A stretch of 13,988 nucleotides of DNA from Massilia sp. (lineage in GTDB: Bacteria > Pseudomonadota > Gammaproteobacteria > Burkholderiales > Burkholderiaceae_D), in contig DOUW01000234.1 of NCBI GenBank assembly GCA_003520365.1, positions 8,810 to 22,797 on the forward strand, written 5' to 3'. Each line of letters opens with the position of its first letter. The stretch's first letter is position 1. Positions 1 to 7,059 of the stretch are shown here, piece by piece. The notes below the pieces were generated by a model, which was not told the origin of the DNA, ran no database searches, and saw only the letters and a list, made by a program, of their open reading frames with translations. The translations under genes were made by a program, and so were the position numbers.

Positions 1-22
1 GGGCACAGGTGCCCACCCTACG
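1..22 (-). repeat. REP-like palindrome, copy A (cut by window start)
   Basis: Read on the minus strand, this is CGTAGGGTGGGCAC followed by the palindromic partner GTGCCC. It matches copies at 8459, 13493 and 13663. The inner arms GGGCAC and GTGCCC can form a hairpin with a two-base loop. The element begins two bases after the TAA stop codon of the minus-strand DUF1841 gene. Its distal end (ACGCGG in the complete copies) would lie outside the window. It could act as a 3'-end hairpin for that gene, but there is no T-tract to support a classical intrinsic terminator. Confidence 0.7.
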
Positions 23-24
23 AG

Positions 25-453
25 TTAGCGCGTCGCGCGCCGGCGCACGCACTCGATATACGCCTCGATGTCCGGCGGCACGCCGTTCCGCTGCGACTTC
101 CAGATCATCTCGCCCAGGCACTCCATGATCTCGTGGTGGGCGTCGTGCTCGCCGATCTTCTGCACCAGCAGGTCGTGGGCGGCCTTGATGCCGCGCGGCT
201 GGTCGATCGAGACCTGCTCGGCGATCGACAGGTGCATCGACAGGTGCAGGAAAGGGTTCGGCTTGCCGCCTTCGACCGAATAGTCGCGCGCGACGGCTTC
301 CTCGGCGTCGAACAGTTCGTCGTGGTATTCGGGATGCTGGACGATCCAGTCGGCGGCGATGGCGTCCATCGGCGTGAGCACTTCGCCGGCGCGTTGCTTG
401 CGGAAGGCTTCACAGAAAAAACGGCGTACGTCGTGCGAGGACGGGGTGAACAT
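25..453 (-). CDS. DUF1841 family protein
   Basis: This is a 142-residue cytoplasmic protein with no signal peptide or membrane segment. It is recognised as the uncharacterised DUF1841 family by the N-terminal MFTPS, the central block around residues 65-90 (NPFLHLSMHLSI, then EQ..IDQPRGI) and the C-terminal helical half. The length is normal for the family and the product looks complete. Histidines are strikingly frequent (H39, H44, H70, H74, H93, H103, H106, H107). The spacings H70-x3-H74 and H103-x2-H106-H107 next to acidic residues could build a metal site, but that is inference. No biochemical role is known to me. The ATG at 451-453 lacks a clear Shine-Dalgarno. A TAGAAT -10-like box lies about 34 bases upstream. 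The nearest gene upstream on the same strand is the aspartic protease gene, 78 bases away, so separate transcription is plausible. Confidence 0.88.
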   Translation of the reverse strand: MFTPSSHDVRRFFCEAFRKQRAGEVLTPMDAIAADWIVQHPEYHDELFDAEEAVARDYSVEGGKPNPFLHLSMHLSIAEQVSIDQPRGIKAAHDLLVQKIGEHDAHHEIMECLGEMIWKSQRNGVPPDIEAYIECVRRRATR

Positions 454-486
454 GGCTGGGAATCGATGCGGTGAGGGAAGGGCGCT

Positions 487-492
487 ATTCTA
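487..492 (-). promoter_or_regulatory. Candidate -10 box for the DUF1841 gene
   Basis: On the minus strand this reads TAGAAT, one mismatch from the sigma-70 -10 consensus. It would give a leader of about 27 bases before the ATG at 453. It sits inside a small inverted repeat (GCGCTA, three bases, TAGCGC; 482-496). No convincing -35 hexamer is visible at the right distance, so this is only a candidate. Confidence 0.35.
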
Positions 493-531
493 GCGCGATG
501 ACGCGCACTTCGCTGCCGGCACCGCCTTGCG

Positions 532-2067
532 TCAGTCTTGGTCCTCGTTGTCCGCCGGGTTGCCGCAGTGTTCCGTGCGCGCCGCTGCCATTGCCTGCCC
601 CTGGGCATGGTCGCCCTGCGCTTCATACCATTCCTTCATCGCCGAGATGGCGCTGCAGCGGCGCTTCCGGCCCAGCTCGCGGTCTTGCATGGCCTGTTTC
701 AGCAATTGCTGCGCGCTCGACTTGCCGAGATAGAAAGCGGCGACCGGCGCCGGCCATTCGCCGTCCTGGCTGCGCGCAAAGGCAGCTGTCAGTTCGGTAC
801 GGCCGAGTTCGGCCTGGCCGGTGCGCAGGCGGGCAAGATACAGCCAGAGGGCGGCGTCGCGGCTGGACGGCAGCTTGTCGAGCGCCAGGCGCAGGCGTGG
901 CGCGGCGTCGAGGGCCCGGCCCTGTATCAACAGCGCGCGACCGCTGAACAGGTTCGCATGGCCGTTGCCGTTCACGGCGGCCTTTTCCAGCCAGTTGGCG
1001 GCGGCGGCGGCATCGGGCGCCACGCGCTCGCCCCGTGCGTACATGCTGGCCACCCGCATCTGGGCGTCGCCATTGCCGGCGTCCGCTTCGGCCTGGATCC
1101 AGGATTCGAGCTTGCGGTGCTGTTCGAAAGGCTGGCCGCCGACATACGAGAAGTAGATCTTGCGCTGGCTCATTGCAAACAGCACCCGGTGCGAACGCAG
1201 GAAGTCGTCGCCCAGCACGACGTCGACACCCTTGTCCTTGCCGTCGACGACGCCGATATCGGCGTTCCTGATGACTTCTTCTCCCATCTGGAAGGTGTTG
1301 AAGGTCGCGTGCCAGTAGGCGACCTTGACGTCACCCACGCCGACGGCATGGCCTGCCGGTGTGACGCCGGGCGCGTCCAGCTGCAGGCCGGCGCGCTTGG
1401 CCGCGGCCAGCGACATCGTGGTCGCCGTCGCGCCGGTGTCGATGATGGCGCGCATCTTCAGGCCATTGACCAGGACCGTGAACTCCGGGGTTGGCGTCGT
1501 TTCGAAACTGCTGTCGAAAGGAACGACGAGGGCATCGGCATCCCAGTAGGCGAGGTGGGTGTCGCCGCAATCGACCGGCTGGAAGAACTTGATTTCCTTG
1601 GTCGCCAGGGAAATCTCGAGGTCGGTCTGCAGCAGGAAGGGGGCGCCGAGGATCGCGTCGTACGAAGGCGGTTGGCCGAAGTCCGACAGCACCAGCATCT
1701 GGCCGCGCTCGCTGCGCGCGGGGCCGGCGACAAATTCCCTGATCCAGGTCTGGTAGATCGACGCGTGGCCGCCGACACCCTGGGCGACCCGGCCCAGGTT
1801 GCTGAGCTTCATGCCGCGTTTTTCGGTGCCGGTGCGGGTCAGGAAACTGTCATAGGAGCCGGTATCGACCAGCATGGTTGCCGGCGTGCCGTCGATGACG
1901 CCTTGGGTCGTGACTTGCAGGCTGGGCCCGGTGTATTGCAGAGGCAGTTTCGCTACCATCACATAACGGCAGCGCGGCGCCTCGGCGGCATGCGCCTGCA
2001 GGGCGGACAGGGCCAGCAGCAGCGTGGCTAGGGGACGGAAACAGGCGAGGGGCAGGAGCGGCTTCAT
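532..2067 (-). CDS. Secreted two-lobed retropepsin-like aspartic protease with Sel1-like tail
   Basis: The 511-residue product begins with a signal peptide (residues 1 to about 27, hydrophobic stretch then AHA), so it should act in the periplasm or at the envelope. It has two aspartic protease lobes. The first has the active-site motif D68-T-G-S with its partner hydrophobic-Gly loop ILG at 139-141. The second has D210-T-G-A with VLG at 284-286. Each lobe is about retropepsin size, so the chain may fold as an intramolecular dimer, as in pepsin. Residues about 320-370 look like a Sel1/TPR helical repeat (GNGDAQMRVASMYARG...A..WLEKAA), and the helical region continues to the C-terminus. Cys33 and Cys167 could form a disulfide. 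The substrate is unknown. The family is annotated as 'retroviral-like aspartic protease', and proteolysis has not been shown for most members. The start is supported by the signal peptide, although no Shine-Dalgarno precedes it. Confidence 0.85.
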   Translation of the reverse strand: MKPLLPLACFRPLATLLLALSALQAHAAEAPRCRYVMVAKLPLQYTGPSLQVTTQGVIDGTPATMLVDTGSYDSFLTRTGTEKRGMKLSNLGRVAQGVGGHASIYQTWIREFVAGPARSERGQMLVLSDFGQPPSYDAILGAPFLLQTDLEISLATKEIKFFQPVDCGDTHLAYWDADALVVPFDSSFETTPTPEFTVLVNGLKMRAIIDTGATATTMSLAAAKRAGLQLDAPGVTPAGHAVGVGDVKVAYWHATFNTFQMGEEVIRNADIGVVDGKDKGVDVVLGDDFLRSHRVLFAMSQRKIYFSYVGGQPFEQHRKLESWIQAEADAGNGDAQMRVASMYARGERVAPDAAAAANWLEKAAVNGNGHANLFSGRALLIQGRALDAAPRLRLALDKLPSSRDAALWLYLARLRTGQAELGRTELTAAFARSQDGEWPAPVAAFYLGKSSAQQLLKQAMQDRELGRKRRCSAISAMKEWYEAQGDHAQGQAMAAARTEHCGNPADNEDQD

Positions 2068-2074
2068 ACCGGTG

Positions 2075-2121
2075 ATTCTACGGGGAAAGTTTCAATTATT
2101 GCAATCTGAAACGGATTGCAA
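2075..2121 (-). promoter_or_regulatory. Promoter with overlapping inverted repeat (candidate operator)
   Basis: On the minus strand, TTGCAA (2099-2104) and TAGAAT (2075-2080) are separated by 18 bases, a plausible sigma-70 promoter. Only seven bases separate the -10 box from the protease ATG at 2067, so the transcript would be leaderless or nearly so. The -35 is part of a perfect 8-bp inverted repeat, TTGCAATC, seven bases, GATTGCAA (2099-2121). A protein bound there would block or modulate the promoter. Confidence 0.5.
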
Positions 2122-2165
2122 AAAGAAAAAGGCAAGCCCCGCCGCGTGCGCGGCGCGCTTGCCTT
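2120..2165 (-). terminator. Intrinsic terminator after rppH
   Basis: On the minus strand, an 8-bp outer stem (AAGGCAAG with CTTGCCTT; 2158-2165 and 2129-2136) encloses a GC-rich inner palindrome (GCCGCGCACGCGGC type). It is followed directly by TTTCTTTTTG. This is a textbook rho-independent terminator about 50 bases downstream of the rppH stop codon. It separates rppH from the protease promoter. Confidence 0.85.
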
Positions 2166-2213
2166 CTCGATCATCATGGCCGATGCGTGAGTAACGGTGC
2201 GTCAGCGCCGCAA

Positions 2214-2840
2214 CTATTTTTCCGGTGTCAGCACCAACTGCGGTTCCGCCGCCGTCTCGCGTACCTTGGCCATGGCCTTGGCTGCCGCCGAGGAGGCGTT
2301 GCCCTGGCCGCGTGGCTGGCGCAGGTAGCGGGCGCTGTGGCGGCGCTCGCCGTGGGCGCTGTTCGCCGGCCAGGTGATGAAGCGCGACAGTTCCTGGAGC
2401 GCCTTCTGGTAGACATCGCGCTTGAACTCGATGACCACGTCCAGCGGCACCCAGTAGTCGTGCCAGCGCCAGGCGTCGAATTCCGGATGGTCGGTCAGGC
2501 GCAGGTTGACGTCGTTGTCGCGCGCAATCATGCGCAACAGGAACCAGATCTGCTTCTGGCCGCGGTAATGGCCGCGGATCTCGCGCTTGATGAAGTGGTC
2601 GGGCACCTCGTAGCGCAGCCAGTCGCGGGTACGGCCCACGATCTTGACGTGCTCCTGGCGCAGGCCGATTTCCTCCTCGAGCTCGCGGTACATCGCCTGT
2701 TCCGGCGTCTCGCCGTATTTGATACCCCCTTGCGGAAACTGCCATGAGTGCTCGCGCACCCGCTTGCCCCACCACACCTCGTTATTGGCGTTGAGCAGGA
2801 TGATGCCGACGTTGGGGCGAAACCCTTCACGATCGAGCAT
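2214..2840 (-). CDS. rppH: RNA pyrophosphohydrolase (Nudix)
   Basis: RppH removes pyrophosphate from the 5'-triphosphate end of mRNAs, which starts RNase E-dependent decay; it acts in the cytoplasm. The 208-residue product has the family N-terminus ([17 protein letters not shown]) and a perfect Nudix box at residues 38-60 (G, five residues, E44, seven residues, R52-E-L-x-E-E-x-G-L). E53, E56 and E57 are the expected metal ligands. The WQFPQGG and HPEFDAWRW stretches are typical of RppH rather than other Nudix enzymes. The E. coli protein is about 176 residues. The extra C-terminal part here (from about residue 160) is basic and Ala-rich, looks disordered and may vary between species. The ATG is preceded by GAGGTG at a good distance. 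The gene is divergent from proS, a common arrangement in betaproteobacteria, and ends at a strong terminator. Confidence 0.96.
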   Translation of the reverse strand: MLDREGFRPNVGIILLNANNEVWWGKRVREHSWQFPQGGIKYGETPEQAMYRELEEEIGLRQEHVKIVGRTRDWLRYEVPDHFIKREIRGHYRGQKQIWFLLRMIARDNDVNLRLTDHPEFDAWRWHDYWVPLDVVIEFKRDVYQKALQELSRFITWPANSAHGERRHSARYLRQPRGQGNASSAAAKAMAKVRETAAEPQLVLTPEK

Positions 2841-2957
2841 AAGTGCACCTCGAAACTTTCTGCCGGCGTCTGGTCCCTTGCGTTTTTACCTACAAATCCC
2901 TGCGTCAGCCATGCCTTCCGATAACGAAAACGGCGGCGGCTGCGTGTTCCGGACCCA

Positions 2958-3016
2958 TTTGTACAAAGTTTGGACGCATCAGCCAGCTAATCCTTTAAAA
3001 TTAGGTCGATTATAAC
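2958..3016. promoter_or_regulatory. Divergent promoter region between rppH and proS
   Basis: The 204-bp gap between the two start codons becomes AT-rich towards proS. Candidates on the plus strand are TTGGAC (2970-2975) with TTTAAA 18 bases further on, or a TATAAC box at 3011-3016. The minus strand has a perfect TATAAT at 3010-3015, but without a good -35. A 10-bp palindrome, TTTGTACAAA, lies at 2958-2967 and CTTTTTAAAAAG at 3022-3033. Which box serves which gene cannot be settled by reading alone. Confidence 0.35.
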
Positions 3017-3044
3017 CCTCTCTTTTTAAAAAGAATTCATCGAT

Positions 3045-4775
3045 ATGCGCGCCTCACGATTTTTTATTTCAACTCTTAAAGAAGCGCCATCCGACGCCGA
3101 GATCGTCAGCCATAAACTGATGATGCGGGCGGGGATGATCAAGCGCCTCGGCTCGGGCATCTACACCTACATGCCGACCGGCCTGCGGGTGATCCGCAAG
3201 GTCGAAGCCATCATTCGCGAAGAGATGAACAAGTCGGGCGCCCTCGAATTGCTGATGCCGGTGGTGCAACCCGCCGAACTGTGGCAGGAAACCGGCCGCT
3301 GGGACAAGATGGGGCCGGAGCTGATGCGCGTCAAGGATCGCCATGGCCGCGACTACGCGATCCAGCCCACCTCGGAAGAAGTCGTCACCGACGTGGTGCG
3401 CAGCGAGATCAAGTCTTATCGTCAATTGCCGCTGAACTTCTACCACATCCAGACCAAGTTCCGCGACGAGCGCCGTCCGCGCTTCGGCCTGATGCGCGGC
3501 CGCGAGTTCACGATGAAGGATGCCTATTCCTTCGACCGCGACCTCGAAGGCATGCAGAAGTCTTACCAGATCATGTTCGATGCCTATGTGCGCATCTTCA
3601 ACCGCTTTGGCCTGAAGTTCCGCGCGGTGGCGGCCGACAACGGCGCCATCGGCGGCACCGGCTCGCATGAATTCCACGTGATCGCCTCGACCGGCGAAGA
3701 CGCGCTGGTGTACTGCCCGACGTCCGACTACGCGGCCAACATGGAAGCGGCCGAGGCGCTGGCGATCGGCGAGCGCGCCGCGCCGACCCAGGACATGAAC
3801 AAGGTCCCGACTCCGGGCAAGACCAAGTGCGAATCGGTTGCCGAACTGCTCGGCCTGCCGCTGTCGCAGACCGTCAAGACCATCGCCCTGACGGTGGAAA
3901 AAGAAGAGGACGGCAAGCTCAGCAAGGAATACTGGATGCTGCTGCTGCGCGGCGACCACGAACTGAACGAAGTGAAGGTCAACAAGGTCGATGGCCTGGG
4001 TACCTACCGCTTCTCGACCGAAGCCGAAATCCAGGAAGTCTACGGCACCGTGCCGGGCTACCTCGGTCCGGTCAATCCGAAACTGCCGGTGAAGATCGTT
4101 GCCGACCGCACCGTCGCCAACATGCGCGATTTCGTCTGCGGCGCCAACGAAGCTGACTTCCACATCGCCGGCGTGAACTGGGGCCGCGACTTGCCGGAGC
4201 CGCTGGTGGCCGACCTGCGCAACGTGGTCGAGGGCGATGCCTCGCCGGACGGCAAGGGCGTGCTGGCGATCGAGCGTGGCATCGAAGTCGGTCACGTGTT
4301 CCAGCTCGGCACCGCCTACTCGCAGGCGATGGAAGCAACTTACCTGGACGAAGCCGGCAAGCCGGCGCCGCTGCAGATGGGCTGCTACGGCATCGGCGTG
4401 ACCCGCATCCTGGGTGCGGCGATCGAGCAGAACTTCGACGACAAGGGCATCATCTGGCCGGACGCGATCGCGCCCTTCACGCTGGTGCTGTGCCCGATGG
4501 GCCTGGACCGCAGCGAGATGGTCAAGGAACAGACCGAGAAGCTGTACGAAGAACTGCTGGCGCTTGGTGTCGACGTGATCGTCGACGACCGCGGCCTGCG
4601 CCCGGGCGCCATGTTCGCCGACTGGGAACTGATCGGCGTGCCGCACCGCATCGTCATCGGCGAACGCGGCCTGAAGGAAGGCAACCTGGAATACCAGGGC
4701 CGCCGCGATCCTGAAGCGACCGCCGTCCCGGTGGCGGACATCGCCGGCTTCGTCAAGGCCAAACTCGGCCAGTGA
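3045..4775 (+). CDS. proS: Prolyl-tRNA synthetase (bacterial type, with editing domain)
   Basis: This enzyme charges tRNA-Pro with proline in the cytoplasm and is essential. The 576-residue length is that of the long bacterial class II ProRS. The N-terminal catalytic half contains motif 1 (about 40-75) and motif 2 ([17 protein letters not shown], 139-155). An inserted YbaK-like editing domain occupies about 225-400 and removes mischarged alanine. K278 in [10 protein letters not shown] corresponds to the lysine important for editing in E. coli, as I recall it. Motif 3 follows ([13 protein letters not shown], 447-459), then the anticodon-binding domain from about 475. Nothing is missing. The ATG follows an AT-rich stretch with only a weak AAAAAG Shine-Dalgarno. 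The stop codon overlaps the GTG start of the downstream transglycosylase gene, so the two are probably co-transcribed and translationally coupled. Confidence 0.97.
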   Translation: MRASRFFISTLKEAPSDAEIVSHKLMMRAGMIKRLGSGIYTYMPTGLRVIRKVEAIIREEMNKSGALELLMPVVQPAELWQETGRWDKMGPELMRVKDRHGRDYAIQPTSEEVVTDVVRSEIKSYRQLPLNFYHIQTKFRDERRPRFGLMRGREFTMKDAYSFDRDLEGMQKSYQIMFDAYVRIFNRFGLKFRAVAADNGAIGGTGSHEFHVIASTGEDALVYCPTSDYAANMEAAEALAIGERAAPTQDMNKVPTPGKTKCESVAELLGLPLSQTVKTIALTVEKEEDGKLSKEYWMLLLRGDHELNEVKVNKVDGLGTYRFSTEAEIQEVYGTVPGYLGPVNPKLPVKIVADRTVANMRDFVCGANEADFHIAGVNWGRDLPEPLVADLRNVVEGDASPDGKGVLAIERGIEVGHVFQLGTAYSQAMEATYLDEAGKPAPLQMGCYGIGVTRILGAAIEQNFDDKGIIWPDAIAPFTLVLCPMGLDRSEMVKEQTEKLYEELLALGVDVIVDDRGLRPGAMFADWELIGVPHRIVIGERGLKEGNLEYQGRRDPEATAVPVADIAGFVKAKLGQ

Positions 4776-5431
4776 AGCCGACGCAGGTACACAGCCGGGT
4801 GCGCGCCCGGCTGGGAGCTGCCGCGCTTGCCGTGACCCTGGTTGCGGCGTTCGCAGGCAGCCCCGCGCACGCCGGCAACCAGAAGGAAGAGGCGCTCGCC
4901 GATTCCGTGCGCCTGGCGCTGTCGAACGCGATCAACGACGCGCGTCCGCCGAAACCGACCTTCCGCGACGATGCCGCGCGCTTGCGCTACCAGCAATGGT
5001 TCAACGAAATGTCGGGACGCCTGAAAAAGCGCATCCCCGACGAATTCTCGCGCACCGAATTCCTGGAGGCGGCCTGGTACGAAGCGACCCGCGCCGGGCT
5101 CGATCCCGGCCTGGTGCTGGGCCTGATCCAGGTCGAGTCGGCCTACCGCAAGTACGCGGTGTCGATCGCCGGCGCGCGCGGCTACATGCAGGTGATGCCG
5201 TTCTGGACGAAAGTCATCGGCGACAGCGACCGCCGCAAGCTGTTCCACATGCAGACCAACCTGCGCTACGGCTGCTCAATCCTGCGCATGTATATCGACA
5301 TGGAACGCGGCAACCTCTACCTGGCGCTGGGCCGCTACAACGGCAGCCGCGGCAAGCCGCAGTATCCGAACGCGGTATTGGCGGCGTGGAAGAAGTGGGA
5401 GTTCCAGCCAGCCGCGGTGGCGGCGCGCTGA
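4772..5431 (+). CDS. Periplasmic lytic transglycosylase (SLT domain)
   Basis: Lytic transglycosylases cleave the MurNAc-GlcNAc bond of peptidoglycan, leaving 1,6-anhydro ends. This 219-residue protein has a signal peptide (basic start, hydrophobic core, AHA at 32-34), so it works in the periplasm. The SLT core runs from about 95 to 205. It holds the catalytic glutamate E122 in QVES, the [10 protein letters not shown] motif at 134-143 and the AL.RYN.S motif at 185-192. The protein is small and has no LysM or other binding domain. Translation starts with GTG at 4772, inside the proS stop region (GTGA overlap). The signal peptide needs this start, and no later start preserves it. Overlap with proS suggests translational coupling. 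The exact family cannot be fixed from motifs alone. Confidence 0.92.
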   Translation: MKPTQVHSRVRARLGAAALAVTLVAAFAGSPAHAGNQKEEALADSVRLALSNAINDARPPKPTFRDDAARLRYQQWFNEMSGRLKKRIPDEFSRTEFLEAAWYEATRAGLDPGLVLGLIQVESAYRKYAVSIAGARGYMQVMPFWTKVIGDSDRRKLFHMQTNLRYGCSILRMYIDMERGNLYLALGRYNGSRGKPQYPNAVLAAWKKWEFQPAAVAAR

Positions 5432-5508
5432 ACCTGCCCGGCACCGCTACGCGACCTCATCCTCAAGATGGGCGGCCTGGAGGCGCCGCCATGGGCCATA
5501 CAAAGCGA

Positions 5509-5535
5509 CAACATACCAACTGAGCCACAGGGCCC
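5509..5535 (-). other. tRNA 5'-end-like fragment (remnant)
   Basis: On the minus strand the fragment begins GGGCCCTGTGGCTCAGTTGG. It matches the start of a bacterial tRNA: a 7-base acceptor strand, then the D-arm consensus TRGCNNAGYNGG. The 3' side of the D stem does not pair, and no anticodon arm, T arm (GGTTCRA) or matching acceptor strand follows. It therefore cannot be a working tRNA. It may be a decayed tRNA or an integration scar next to the phosphatase genes. Chance similarity is also possible. Confidence 0.4.
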
Positions 5536-5545
5536 GTTTGCAGTG

Positions 5546-5551
5546 TAGACT
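5546..5551 (+). promoter_or_regulatory. Candidate -10 box upstream of the phosphatase genes
   Basis: TAGACT lies 27 bases before the ATG of the first phosphatase gene. The surrounding GTGTAGACTGCC is identical to the sequence in front of the ypjD-like gene at 13731-13742, which supports it being a real promoter element in this genome. No good -35 and no Pho-box-like direct repeat is visible upstream. Confidence 0.4.
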
Positions 5552-5578
5552 GCCCGCTTTCTGTTCCAGGGTTCAACT

Positions 5579-7039
5579 ATGCGATTGACCACTCTCGCCG
5601 GCGCCAGTTTGTTGCTGCTCGCCGGCTGCGCGTCGACCGGCCCGACGCAGGCGCCGCTGCAGGCGGCCACCCAGGCCGATGCGTCCCCACGCGCCAAGAA
5701 CGTCATCTTCTTCCTCGGCGACGGCATGGGCATCAACACCCTCACCGCCGCGCGCATCTACGCCGTCGGCGAAGAGGGCGAGCTGACCATCGACACGTTG
5801 CCGGAATCGGCCTTCGTGAAGACCTTCTCGAACGACGCCCAGGTCACCGACAGCGCCGCCTCGATGTCGGCCTACATGACCGGCGTGAAGCAGAACAACG
5901 GCGTAATCTCGATGTCCTCGGACACGCGTTCGATCGCGCCCGCAGCCGACGCCAACGGCAACAAGCAGGTGAGCCGCTGCACGGATGGCCAGACCTCGAA
6001 CGGCCGTCCGGTGCCGACCCTGGCCGAACTGGCCAAGGCGCGCGGCATGGCCGCCGGCGTGGTCACCACCACCAGCGTCACCGACGCCACCCCGGCCGCG
6101 ACCTATGCCCATGCCTGCCACCGCAAGGTCGAATCCGACATCGCGGCGAGCCTGGTGCCGGGCGGCGCCGGTTTCAACGCGGCGCTGGGCGCGAACGGGC
6201 TCGATCTCGTGTTCGGCGGCGGTGCGCAATTCTTCGCGCCAGTCGCGCAGGGCGGCAAGCGCGCCGACGGCCGCAACCTGGTCGAGGAGCTGCAGGCGAA
6301 AGGCTGGCGCTACGCCGCGGACACGCAGCAGATGCAGGCCCTGGCCGCGACCGCGCAGCCGGTCATCGGCCTGTTCGCCCAGAACCACTTCAGCTACGAG
6401 GCAGCGCGCGACGCCGCCAGGCAGCCGGCGCTGGCCGACATGACCGCCAAGGCGATCGACATCCTGTCGCGCAACCAGAACGGCTTCTTCCTGATGGTGG
6501 AGGGCGGCCTGATCGACCACGCGCTGCACGCCACGCTGGCCAAGCGCGCGCTGCAGGAAACCGCCAGCTACAACGCGGCCCTGAAAGTCGCGATCGAGAA
6601 GATGCGGGCGATCGATCCGGGCCTGAAGAACACCCTGATCGTGGCCACCGCCGACCACGACCACACCCTGCTGATCAACGGCTACTCGCCGCGCACCGGC
6701 AAGACCACGCCGACCAATCCGGGCGTGCTGGGGCTGGTGCGCAGCCTGCCGGACGGGAAGGTCCGCCTCGACAAGGATGGCGCGCCGTTCACGATCCTGG
6801 GCTTCGGCACCGGCGAACACCGGGTGCAGGGCAGCCGCAAGGGCGTGCAGCTGACCGACGAGATCGCGGCCGGCGACGACTACCACCAGGAGGCGGTGGT
6901 GCGTACGCGCACGGGGGCCGAGACGCACGGCGGCGCCGACGTCTACCTGGGCGCGATCGGCGCCAATGCCGAGCTGTTCCGCGGGACCATCGACAACACC
7001 CGCGTCTTCAGCCTGATCAAGACCGCGGCCGGTCTGTGA
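5579..7039 (+). CDS. Alkaline phosphatase, PhoA family, lipoprotein (paralogue 1)
   Basis: This enzyme hydrolyses phosphate monoesters outside the cytoplasm to release inorganic phosphate. The 486-residue product starts with a lipoprotein signal: lipobox L14-A-G-C17, followed by alanine, which predicts outer-membrane sorting. Aligned by eye to E. coli PhoA, all key residues are present: D48, nucleophile S92 in TDSAAS, D169 and T171 in TDATPAA, phosphate-binding R182, metal ligands E308, D313 and H317 (MVEGG.IDHALH), D359-H360 (TADHDH) and H450 (ETHGG). H314 replaces the E. coli K328. A weak AGGG precedes the ATG. The gene is followed 20 bases later by a second phosphatase gene, and the two are probably one transcript ending at 8548. 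The substrate could be broad or include sugar- or lipid-phosphates; the sequence does not decide. Confidence 0.93.
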   Translation: MRLTTLAGASLLLLAGCASTGPTQAPLQAATQADASPRAKNVIFFLGDGMGINTLTAARIYAVGEEGELTIDTLPESAFVKTFSNDAQVTDSAASMSAYMTGVKQNNGVISMSSDTRSIAPAADANGNKQVSRCTDGQTSNGRPVPTLAELAKARGMAAGVVTTTSVTDATPAATYAHACHRKVESDIAASLVPGGAGFNAALGANGLDLVFGGGAQFFAPVAQGGKRADGRNLVEELQAKGWRYAADTQQMQALAATAQPVIGLFAQNHFSYEAARDAARQPALADMTAKAIDILSRNQNGFFLMVEGGLIDHALHATLAKRALQETASYNAALKVAIEKMRAIDPGLKNTLIVATADHDHTLLINGYSPRTGKTTPTNPGVLGLVRSLPDGKVRLDKDGAPFTILGFGTGEHRVQGSRKGVQLTDEIAAGDDYHQEAVVRTRTGAETHGGADVYLGAIGANAELFRGTIDNTRVFSLIKTAAGL

Positions 7040-7059
7040 ACGCCGCAGGAGAGCAAGCA

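Noticed and set aside
3069..4646. Long open frame on the minus strand opposite proS, and similar long antisense frames opposite both phosphatase genes and the protease gene
   Set aside because: High GC at third codon positions keeps antisense frames open. The products are compositionally odd (His/Arg/Asp-rich), have no recognisable domain and no ribosome-binding site, and the sense strand holds well-conserved proteins.
5471..5490. GC-rich hairpin GGCGGC...GCCGCC as terminator after the transglycosylase gene
   Set aside because: The 6-bp stem is followed by ATGGGCC with no T-tract, so it does not meet the minimum for an intrinsic terminator.
5432..5536. A complete tRNA gene on the minus strand
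   Set aside because: Beyond the D-arm consensus, there is no D-stem pairing, T-arm or acceptor complement, so only a remnant is reported.
5432..5578. Pho box upstream of the phosphatase genes
   Set aside because: No pair of CTGTCAT-like 7-mers at 11-base spacing is present on either strand, so PhoB control cannot be supported from the sequence.
7036..7059. GTG start for the second phosphatase overlapping the first gene's stop codon
   Set aside because: The ATG at 7060 has AGGAG at ideal spacing and gives a normal signal peptide; the GTG start would bury the signal peptide behind eight extra residues.
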